7,067 nt of DNA from an uncultured Clostridia bacterium (GTDB lineage: Bacteria; Bacillota; Clostridia; Christensenellales; Borkfalkiaceae): NCBI GenBank assembly GCA_947174955.1, contig CAMWKX010000066.1:1-7067 (forward strand). The letters are read 5' to 3'. The notes under the pieces were generated by a model. That model was not told the DNA's origin, searched no databases, and saw only the letters and a list, made by a program, of their open reading frames with translations. The first letter of the stretch is position 1. Every line of letters begins with the position of its first letter. Of the stretch, positions 1-4,599 are shown piece after piece. The translations under genes and the position numbers were made by a program.

Positions 1-517
1 TGCCCGGAGTGTCCAAAAGTTCGTAGCCGTCGAGGCGTATCCACTGTTTGCCGCGCGTTACGCCAGCCTTGTTGCCAGTCTGCGCGCGCACGTTGCCCGC
101 AAGCAGATTGATAACAGTACTCTTGCCCGTATTCGGCACGCCGCACACCATAAAGCGGAAGGTCTGCACGTATCCCTTCTGAGCGTTCTTATCGCGTTTG
201 TCTTTAACCAAAGCGGCAACCGCCTCTTGCAAAGCGCGGCGCGAACGGCTGTCCGCGGCGTTAATGCGCACGCACGCACCGCCTTCCTCGCGGATAAGCT
301 TGACGAACGCGTCCGCCTTTTGGTCGGCTAAATCGCCCTTGTTCAAAACGTACAGAACGGGCTTTGCGCCGAACATTTTTTTGAGCGACGGATTGAACGA
401 CGAGGCGGGACAGCGCGCGTCGAGCACGTAAATTATGCCGTCGCAAACGGCTACGTTGTCCTCCATCATTCTCATCGCCTTGGTCATATGACCGGGGAAC
501 CACTGTAAATTTTTCAT
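1..517 (-). CDS. rbgA: Ribosome biogenesis GTPase RbgA/YlqF (3' end missing)
   Basis: RbgA is a circularly permuted GTPase that binds the late 50S precursor and promotes its maturation. The visible 172 residues carry the GTPase motifs in permuted order. The N-terminal WFPGHMTKA signature comes first (residues 6-14), followed by DARCPASSFNP (33-43). G4 is NKGD (59-62), the P-loop GVPNTGKST is at 126-134, the G2 region NKAGVTRGKQW is at 149-159, and G3 DTPG is at 169-172, just before the window edge. About 100 C-terminal residues, including the ANTAR-like RNA-binding domain of the family, lie outside. The start is the ATG at 517-515, seven bases after the trmD stop. No good Shine-Dalgarno is visible (only a weak GAAG inside the trmD end), so translation probably depends on coupling to trmD. 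It is the last visible gene of the operon. The identity is near certain from the motif order. Confidence 0.96.
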   Translation of the reverse strand, partial: MKNLQWFPGHMTKAMRMMEDNVAVCDGIIYVLDARCPASSFNPSLKKMFGAKPVLYVLNKGDLADQKADAFVKLIREEGGACVRINAADSRSRRALQEAVAALVKDKRDKNAQKGYVQTFRFMVCGVPNTGKSTVINLLAGNVRAQTGNKAGVTRGKQWIRLDGYELLDTPG

Positions 518-524
518 AATACTG

Positions 525-1190
525 TTACTTCAAAAGGTCGGGGCGGCGCGCGGCGGTCAGCTTTTCGCTCTGCTCGCGGCGCCACTTGTCTATCTGCGCG
601 TGATTGCCCGAAAGCAACACCTCGGGCACGGCAACCCCCTCGTAAACGGCGGGGCGGGTGTACTGCGGGTACTCTAAAAGTCCGTCCGAAAAGCTTTCGT
701 CCACAAGCGATCCGGCAGCAATCACCCCGTCGACGTAGCGCGCAACGCAGTCGCATATTACCATTGCGGGCAGTTCGCCGCCCGTCAAAACGTAGTCGCC
801 TATCGATATCTCGCCGTCGAAATACAAATCGAGCACGCGCTGGTCCACACCCTCGTAGTGCCCGCACAGAATGACAATGTGCTCCCTTTCGGCAAGCTCG
901 CACGCCTTCTGCTGAGTGAATACTTCACCCTTGGGCGAGGTGTAAATTCTCAAAGCCTTATGGTCGGGGTCGACCGCCTTAACCGCGCTGCCGATGGGCT
1001 GCGGCATCATAACCATACCCGCGCCGCCGCCGAAAGGATAGTCGTCGCACTTTAAATGCTTATCCTCGGAGTAGTCGCGGATATTTATAATCTCTATCTC
1101 TATTTTACCGCTCTTTTCCGCGCGCCCTATAATGCTCTCTTTAAGGGGCGCGAACATTTCGGGGAAGAGCGTGAGCACCGTCATTTTCAT
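525..1190 (-). CDS. trmD: tRNA (guanine37-N1)-methyltransferase TrmD
   Basis: TrmD is a SPOUT methyltransferase that uses S-adenosylmethionine to make m1G37 next to the anticodon, which prevents +1 frameshifting. The 221 residues show the family blocks: LTLFPEMF (6-13), DDYPFGGGAGMVMMPQP (49-65), the trefoil-knot SAM site LCGHYEGVDQR (108-118) and ISIGDYVLTGGELPA (128-142). Arg151 and LLEYPQYTRP (171-180) follow, then VPEVLLSGNHAQIDKWR (188-204). The start at 1190 is chosen because its ATG overlaps the rimM stop as ATGA and has AGGAAG seven bases upstream; ATG 1184 is the alternative. Two oddities stand out. The protein stops at RRPDLLK, about 20-30 residues earlier than typical members. The residue before Ser-Phe in the catalytic linker is Glu165, where E. 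coli has Asp169. Reading frame and conservation otherwise look intact, so it is probably functional. Confidence 0.97.
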   Translation of the reverse strand: MKMTVLTLFPEMFAPLKESIIGRAEKSGKIEIEIINIRDYSEDKHLKCDDYPFGGGAGMVMMPQPIGSAVKAVDPDHKALRIYTSPKGEVFTQQKACELAEREHIVILCGHYEGVDQRVLDLYFDGEISIGDYVLTGGELPAMVICDCVARYVDGVIAAGSLVDESFSDGLLEYPQYTRPAVYEGVAVPEVLLSGNHAQIDKWRREQSEKLTAARRPDLLK

Positions 1191-1690
1191 AGCGCTACTT
1201 CCTTTATTCTCGACGCGCTTACGGTCACCCTGCGGGCAACCGTGTCGATATCGGAAATAAGCCCCTCCACCGCGGGGAAGGTCATAGTTTTGCCGTCGGG
1301 CGTTTTTAATTCGTAAATATCCGTGCGCGCGGGGATAATACTTTCCACCTCGCCGTAGATTTTTCCGTCGTCGTCCACAACCGTACACCCGATAATATCC
1401 GCGATATAATAGGTATCTTCGGGAAGAGCGGGCGCGTCTTCTCTGAGAACGGTAATTTCCAGTCCGCGCAAGGTTTCCGCGGCGTTTCTGTCGGCAATTC
1501 CGCTTAATGTTATAAACGCGCAATTGCCGCCGTCGGGGCGCACTTTGAGTATTTTATACGCGTTACCCCCCACATATACCCTATCGAACGCCTTTAAGTC
1601 CTCGGGATAGTCGGTCATTGCAAGCACTTTTACTTCGCCGCGGATACCCTGCGGCTTGACTATCGTTGCGATTGTAAGATAATCTGTCAT
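1187..1690 (-). CDS. rimM: 16S rRNA processing protein RimM
   Basis: RimM is a cytoplasmic assembly factor that binds the 30S head near S19 and helps mature 16S rRNA. The 167-residue protein has the expected two-domain layout. The N-terminal beta-barrel (about 5-84) contains GIRGEVKV (15-22) and the family block NAAETLRGLEITV (69-81). A PRC-barrel (about 94-165) follows, beginning YYIADIIGCTVVDDDG and continuing with DIYEL and FPAVEGLISDID. Length is normal for the family. ATG 1690 is preceded by an AGGA ten bases upstream (1701-1704), a slightly long spacing. The last codon overlaps trmD through ATGA, which suggests translational coupling of the two. A gap of about 60 bp to khpA holds a terminator-like hairpin, so rimM and the genes below it may be expressed at a lower level than rpsP-khpA. 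In B. subtilis ylqD occupies this gap; it is absent here. Confidence 0.96.
   Translation of the reverse strand: MTDYLTIATIVKPQGIRGEVKVLAMTDYPEDLKAFDRVYVGGNAYKILKVRPDGGNCAFITLSGIADRNAAETLRGLEITVLREDAPALPEDTYYIADIIGCTVVDDDGKIYGEVESIIPARTDIYELKTPDGKTMTFPAVEGLISDIDTVARRVTVSASRIKEVAL
1198..1203 (-). promoter_or_regulatory. Ribosome binding site of trmD
   Basis: AGGAAG on the minus strand lies seven bases before ATG 1190, inside the end of rimM. It favours ATG 1190 as the trmD start over ATG 1184 and over any start further upstream within rimM. Confidence 0.75.
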
Positions 1691-1730
1691 TTATTTTATT
1701 TCCTGTTTATTGCCCGAACGTTCGTGAAAT

Positions 1731-1762
1731 GAAAAGAAAAAGAAAGGGCGTTACGCCATTTC
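1731..1762 (-). terminator. Terminator-like hairpin/attenuator at the end of khpA
   Basis: On the minus strand the sequence reads GAAA-T-GGCG, then TAA, then CGCC-C-TTTC. This is an 8-bp stem with one T/C mismatch whose three-base loop is the khpA stop codon. It is followed by TTTTTCTTTTC (1741-1731). This resembles a weak intrinsic terminator placed before rimM. A ribosome finishing khpA would cover the stem, so read-through could depend on translation. That regulatory reading is inference; the structure itself is visible. Confidence 0.5.
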
Positions 1763-1999
1763 TTTTTCCTTTATTTCGATAAAATATTTCTTTTCTTCGC
1801 GGGGCGTGTACGCATTAACAATTGTGCGCAGCGCCTTGGCGATTTTGCCCTGCTTGCCGATAACCTTTCCCATATCGGAAGGATCCAAAAGCACGGTAAC
1901 TTCGACCGAGGTTTCCTTTTCCTCGACGTTGTACTCTATCTCGTCGGTCTTGTCGGCGAAACGCTCGACAATATATTTGATTAAAGCTAACGTATCCAT
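1751..1999 (-). CDS. khpA: KH-domain RNA-binding protein KhpA (YlqC)
   Basis: KhpA is a small single-KH-domain RNA-binding protein. In firmicutes such as Streptococcus pneumoniae it pairs with KhpB/EloR and affects cell elongation. The 82 residues form one type II KH fold with the GxxG loop as GKQG (48-51) within MGKVIGKQGKIAKALRTIV (43-61). An acidic N-terminal helix and strand precede the loop, and the C-terminal strand is KKYFIEIKEKEMA. Length matches the family (about 75-85). ATG 1999 comes three bases after the rpsP stop. The only ribosome-binding-like sequence is the AGAAG run in the poly-lysine tail codons of rpsP, so coupling to rpsP translation is likely. The position immediately after rpsP is the classic location of this gene in Bacillota. 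The identity is firm; the khpB partner is not in the window. Confidence 0.93.
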   Translation of the reverse strand: MDTLALIKYIVERFADKTDEIEYNVEEKETSVEVTVLLDPSDMGKVIGKQGKIAKALRTIVNAYTPREEKKYFIEIKEKEMA

Positions 2000-2002
2000 A
2001 GA

Positions 2003-2299
2003 TTACTTCTTCTTTTTCTTGTCGTTGGTCTTGGGTGCGGAGAGCTTTTTGGAAGGCTCCATTGCGCCAACCTTTACGAGATAGCTCTTAACCGTTTCGG
2101 TGGGCTGAACGCCCTTTGCAAGCCAAGCCTTAGCCTTCTCAACGTCGATGTTGATTTCGGCGGGGCTCTTTAAGGGGTCAACGTAACCGATCTTGTCGAT
2201 GTACTCGCCCGACTGCGCCTTTCTCGAATCGATAACGACTACTCTGTAAAAGGGGCTCTTCTTATCGCCCATTCTCGTAAGTCTCATCTTAACTGCCAT
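2003..2299 (-). CDS. rpsP: 30S ribosomal protein S16
   Basis: S16 is a primary structural protein of the 30S body that binds 16S rRNA early in assembly. The 98 residues begin with the family signature MAVKMRLTRMGDKKSPFYRV, followed by VVIDSRKAQSG (21-31) and IGYVDPL (37-43). The middle section EKAKAWLAKGVQPTETVKSYL (54-74) is also standard. The tail after residue 82 is a basic low-complexity extension ending in five lysines, variable in the family. ATG 2299 has an excellent AAAGGAG (2310-2316) ten bases upstream, the strongest ribosome binding site in this operon, as expected for a highly made ribosomal protein. It sits 36 bases after ffh and 3 bases before khpA. Confidence 0.98.
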   Translation of the reverse strand: MAVKMRLTRMGDKKSPFYRVVVIDSRKAQSGEYIDKIGYVDPLKSPAEINIDVEKAKAWLAKGVQPTETVKSYLVKVGAMEPSKKLSAPKTNDKKKKK

Positions 2300-2335
2300 A
2301 GTATATATTCTCCTTTAAAATATGTTTTTCTTTAT

Positions 2336-3646
2336 TTAAAACGGTAATCTTCTCTTACCGCTTCTCAACTGTTTCATAAGCATTTTAGTCTGCTCGAACT
2401 GCTTTAAAAGCTGATTTATTTCCTGCACGCTCGTGCCGCTGCCCGCCGCAATGCGCTTCTTCCTCGACGAGTTTATTATCGAGGGGTCGTTGCGCTCCTT
2501 GGGGGTCATAGACAGAATGATTGCCTTGGTGCGCTCTATTCTGCTCTCGTCGATATCGCCGTCCTTGACCTTGCCGCTAAGCCCGGGCATCATAGAAACC
2601 AAAGCCTGCGCGCCGCCCATCTTCTTCATACTCTCGAACTGCGTCAGATAGTCCTCTAACGTAAAGCTGTTTTCGAGCATCTTCTTCTGCATCTTCTTGG
2701 CTTCTTCGACGGACACCGCCTCCTGCGCCTTTTCGATGAGAGAGAGAACGTCGCCCATACCCAAGATACGCGAAGCCATTCTGTCGGGATAGAAGTATTC
2801 GAGGTCGGTCGATTTTTCGCCAACGCCGATAAACTTTATGGGCTTGCCCGTGACCGCCTTAATAGAGAGGCACGCGCCGCCGCGCGTATCGCCGTCGAGC
2901 TTGGTCAGAACTATGCCCGTCACTTCCAATCTTTCGTTGAACGTCTTTGCAACGTTGACGGCAACCTGACCCATCATAGAGTCAACCGTGAGCAAGATTT
3001 CGTCCACGCGCACAGCCTGCTTAATCTTTTCAAGCTCCTGCATCAGCGCTTCGTCGATTTCGAGACGACCCGCCGTATCTATAATGACGGTGTCGTATCC
3101 CATCGACTTTGCGTAATCGATTGCCTGCGGAGCGGTCTTGACGGGGTTCTGCGTGCCCTTTTCGAACACCTCCACCCCTACGTTCTTGCCGACGACTTTA
3201 AGCTGTTCTATCGCGGCGGGACGGTAGACGTCGCACCCGACGAGCATAGGCTTTTTGCCGCCCTTCTTCAAAAGAAGCGCAAGCTTGCCGCAAAGGGTGG
3301 TCTTGCCCGCGCCCTGTAAGCCGCACATCATAATTACGGTAGGCGGGTTCGAAGCGACCGTCAGCTTTGCGTTCGACGGTCCCATAAGCGCAATCAGCTC
3401 TTCGTTGACTATCTTTATGACCTGCTGTGCAGGGTTTAAGCTCTCCAAAATTTTCTGACCGACAGCCTTTTCGGACACCTCGGCGCAGAACTGCTTGGCA
3501 ACTTTAATGTTGACGTCCGCTTCCAGAAGAGCCACGCGCACCTCGCGCATTGCCGTCTTGATTTCAAGCTCGGTAAGCCTGCCCCTCTTGGTGAGCTTGG
3601 AAAATATATGATTTAATCTTTCGGAAAGCGATGAAAAAAGCGCCAT
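2336..3646 (-). CDS. ffh: Signal recognition particle GTPase Ffh (SRP54)
   Basis: Ffh binds signal sequences emerging from the ribosome together with 4.5S/6S SRP RNA, and docks on the FtsY receptor to target proteins to the membrane. The 436 residues contain the N-domain helical bundle with ALLEADVN (39-46). The G domain has the P-loop GLQGAGKTT (109-117), DVYRPAAIEQL (139-149), DTAGR (190-194), TKLDGDTRGG (248-257) and GVGE (274-277). The methionine-rich M domain starts near residue 325. Its RNA-binding helix-turn-helix is RKKRIAAGSGTSVQEIN (395-411), followed by LLKQFEQTKMLMKQL. Length is normal (about 430-450). ATG 3646 starts two bases after the ylxM stop, with a weak GGGA upstream, so it is probably coupled to ylxM. 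FtsY is not adjacent in the visible sequence, and no SRP RNA gene was seen. Confidence 0.98.
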   Translation of the reverse strand: MALFSSLSERLNHIFSKLTKRGRLTELEIKTAMREVRVALLEADVNIKVAKQFCAEVSEKAVGQKILESLNPAQQVIKIVNEELIALMGPSNAKLTVASNPPTVIMMCGLQGAGKTTLCGKLALLLKKGGKKPMLVGCDVYRPAAIEQLKVVGKNVGVEVFEKGTQNPVKTAPQAIDYAKSMGYDTVIIDTAGRLEIDEALMQELEKIKQAVRVDEILLTVDSMMGQVAVNVAKTFNERLEVTGIVLTKLDGDTRGGACLSIKAVTGKPIKFIGVGEKSTDLEYFYPDRMASRILGMGDVLSLIEKAQEAVSVEEAKKMQKKMLENSFTLEDYLTQFESMKKMGGAQALVSMMPGLSGKVKDGDIDESRIERTKAIILSMTPKERNDPSIINSSRKKRIAAGSGTSVQEINQLLKQFEQTKMLMKQLRSGKRRLPF

Positions 3647-3648
3647 AA

Positions 3649-4038
3649 TTATTTTCCCAACTTATCTAAACCCGCGGCTATTTCTTCCGAGTAGTCTTTA
3701 TCCAAAATTGCCGTCAATTCCGCAATATCTGCGGCATATTCGGGGTGCAAACTTAAAAATTTCTCCGCCCAGCGCCCCACGTCGGTCATCATAAACGAAG
3801 TAAAAAGGTCGCCCTCGGCTAAGAGCCTGTCGTGTTTCAACTTGTCGTCGTATTCGGCAAGCTGCTTTTTGCAAAGCGCCAGACACTCCGAAACACCCTG
3901 CCTCGATATCCCCTTCTGCTCGGCTATCTCCGAAACGGTCAGATCGAGGTTGAAGTACATATCGGTTATTTCCTGCTGCGTGGGCGTTAACAGTTTGCCG
4001 TACAAATCCCACAGCCGCATAAACTGAATTTTTTCCAT
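3649..4038 (-). CDS. ylxM: YlxM family DNA-binding protein (SRP-associated)
   Basis: YlxM (UPF0122) is a small helix-turn-helix protein encoded next to ffh in Gram-positive bacteria; in Streptococcus it has been reported to modulate SRP. The N-terminal half (7-66) matches the family: LWDLYGKLLTPTQQEI, then a sigma-70 region-4-like helix-turn-helix LTVSEIAEQKGISRQGVSE (33-51), then a helix around KKQLAEYDDKL. The 129 residues exceed the usual roughly 110, with an extra acidic helical C-terminus (about 75-129). The start at ATG 4038 is uncertain. It has no Shine-Dalgarno and lies about four bases from the predicted transcription start, implying a nearly leaderless message. Met7 (ATG at 4020-4018) would give a leader of about 22 nt and aligns well with shorter homologues. 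It is the first gene of the operon. Confidence 0.9.
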   Translation of the reverse strand: MEKIQFMRLWDLYGKLLTPTQQEITDMYFNLDLTVSEIAEQKGISRQGVSECLALCKKQLAEYDDKLKHDRLLAEGDLFTSFMMTDVGRWAEKFLSLHPEYAADIAELTAILDKDYSEEIAAGLDKLGK

Positions 4039-4048
4039 TTACCCGCTT

Positions 4049-4077
4049 ATTATAACCGAGCCTTTCAACCTTGTCAA
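4049..4077 (-). promoter_or_regulatory. Consensus sigma-A promoter of the ylxM-ffh-rpsP operon
   Basis: On the minus strand a perfect TTGACA (4077-4072) and a perfect TATAAT (4054-4049) are separated by exactly 17 bases. The expected transcription start is near 4042, only about four bases before the ylxM ATG at 4038. A match to both consensus hexamers predicts strong constitutive activity, fitting an SRP/ribosomal operon. The -35 box lies inside an inverted repeat, so repression by an unknown factor is possible. Confidence 0.85.
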
Positions 4078-4094
4078 GCAATTTTACTTGACAA
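4071..4094. repeat. Perfect 8-bp inverted repeat over the ylxM -35 box
   Basis: TTGTCAAG (4071-4078) and CTTGACAA (4087-4094) are perfect inverted copies separated by eight bases, CAATTTTA. The left arm contains the -35 element of the leftward promoter. The right arm offers a TTGACA to the rightward direction, but no -10 box stands at 16-18 bases from it. The arrangement resembles an operator for a dimeric regulator. Whether any protein binds it is unknown. Confidence 0.5.
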
Positions 4095-4127
4095 AATCAC
4101 CCGTTTTAAAAAGTGATAAAATTTCAC

Positions 4128-4158
4128 AAAATGTTAATAGCCCAACATTTTTAGGGCT
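4128..4158. repeat. Overlapping inverted repeats in the divergent intergenic region
   Basis: AAAATGTT (4128-4135) and AACATTTT (4144-4151) are perfect 8-bp arms around an 8-base centre. AGCCC (4139-4143) from that centre also pairs with GGGCT (4154-4158). The two pairings cannot form together. No U-tract follows, so this is not a plain terminator, and neither predicted transcript clearly includes it. An operator is possible but unproven. Confidence 0.4.
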
Positions 4159-4181
4159 GCGGCAAAAAACGGCAAACGGTA

Positions 4182-4210
4182 TTGACTATATTTAAATTAA
4201 GTGATAGAAT
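4182..4210 (+). promoter_or_regulatory. Sigma-A promoter of the 76-residue protein gene
   Basis: TTGACT (4182-4187) and TAGAAT (4205-4210) lie 17 bases apart, each one mismatch from consensus. The predicted transcription start is near 4217. This places the upstream in-frame GTG at 4201 within the promoter and supports ATG 4231 as the true start. Confidence 0.75.
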
Positions 4211-4217
4211 ATGCGGT

Positions 4218-4222
4218 AGAGG
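4218..4222 (+). promoter_or_regulatory. Ribosome binding site of the 76-residue protein gene
   Basis: AGAGG stands eight bases before ATG 4231, at the very beginning of the predicted transcript. It selects ATG 4231 over the in-frame GTG at 4201. Confidence 0.6.
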
Positions 4223-4230
4223 CTCGGAAT

Positions 4231-4461
4231 ATGAAAAAAACCATAGACGGAGTAACCTACGATACGGCAAGCTCCACTGTAGATAAAAAGTTCACATACG
4301 GCGCGCCCGGCGACGCTACGGGTTACGAGGAAACCGTATACATAACCGCTGACGGAAAATATTTTATATATACCAACGGCGGCGCGCAGTCAAAGTACAC
4401 GCACGAGAATATCACTCCCATCGAGCGCGAACAGGTGCGCGAATGGATGATGTCGCACTGA
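4231..4461 (+). CDS. Small uncharacterised protein, 76 residues
   Basis: Function unknown. The protein is small and soluble, without a signal peptide, membrane segment or cysteines. It begins MKKTIDGVTYDTASS. Residues 32-41 (YEETVYITAD) and 43-56 (KYFIYTNGGAQSKY) look like two beta-strands rich in aromatic residues, and the end is ITPIEREQVREWM (61-73), probably a helix. This pattern (G-x-x-YDT, then EETLY, G-x-YF-x-Y-x-x-GG-x-x-SKY, then ITP and a Trp-containing acidic helix) resembles, from memory, small hypothetical proteins common in Clostridia, often in accessory regions; that family match is my recollection, not a search. It has its own promoter, ribosome binding site and terminator, so it is a single-gene unit divergent from ylxM. 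That it is a real gene is well supported; the role is open. Confidence 0.8.
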   Translation: MKKTIDGVTYDTASSTVDKKFTYGAPGDATGYEETVYITADGKYFIYTNGGAQSKYTHENITPIEREQVREWMMSH

Positions 4462-4475
4462 TTTTAAACGTTTAA

Positions 4476-4503
4476 GGGCTTTTCTTACGGAAAGCCCCTT
4501 TTT
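4476..4503 (+). terminator. Intrinsic terminator after the 76-residue protein gene
   Basis: GGGCTTTTC (4476-4484) pairs with GGAAAGCCC (4489-4497), a 9-bp stem with one G-U pair and a TTAC loop. CTTTTT follows. It lies 14 bases after the stop codon and isolates this gene from mscS. The opposite strand has no T-run, so it works rightward only. Confidence 0.85.
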
Positions 4504-4539
4504 ACTACAAGTTTCACTAAATATTCACACATAACGCGG

Positions 4540-4568
4540 TTGCAAAATATTGCGGCAATTGATATAAT
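4540..4568 (+). promoter_or_regulatory. Promoter of the mscS unit (extended -10)
   Basis: TTGCAA (4540-4545) and a perfect TATAAT (4563-4568) are 17 bases apart. The -10 box is preceded by TGA, giving the TG of an extended -10. The transcription start is expected near 4575, for a leader of about 25 bases carrying the ribosome binding site. The hexamers suggest a housekeeping-sigma promoter of good strength. Confidence 0.8.
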
Positions 4569-4587
4569 ACCGCTTGTAAAAAATTTT

Positions 4588-4593
4588 AAGGAG
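4588..4593 (+). promoter_or_regulatory. Ribosome binding site of mscS
   Basis: AAGGAG lies six bases before ATG 4600. It fixes the start there, rather than at an in-frame TTG at 4540 that falls inside the -35 box. Confidence 0.85.
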
Positions 4594-4599
4594 CAGTTT

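Noticed and set aside
1191..1523. An N-terminal extension of TrmD beginning inside rimM
   Set aside because: The extra residues are Arg-rich shadow of rimM in another frame. TrmD homologues begin at the MxxTLFPEMF region, and the ATGA overlap with AGGAAG upstream supports 1190.
1715..1724. Palindrome CGAACGTTCG between khpA and rimM
   Set aside because: Ten bases is short, no loop is possible without losing most pairs, and no promoter lies beside it. It may be chance.
4088..4122. Rightward promoter using TTGACA at 4088
   Set aside because: No acceptable -10 box at 16-18 bases; the nearest AT-rich hexamers are more than 20 bases away. The sequence is better seen as an arm of the dyad.
4201..4230. 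GTG start giving an 86-residue version of the small protein
   Set aside because: The GTG lies between the -35 and -10 boxes of its own predicted promoter, so it would not be transcribed; ATG 4231 has a ribosome binding site.
4540..4599. TTG start extending MscS by 20 residues
   Set aside because: The TTG is part of the -35 box, and the strong AAGGAG points to ATG 4600, which also fits the usual MscS length.
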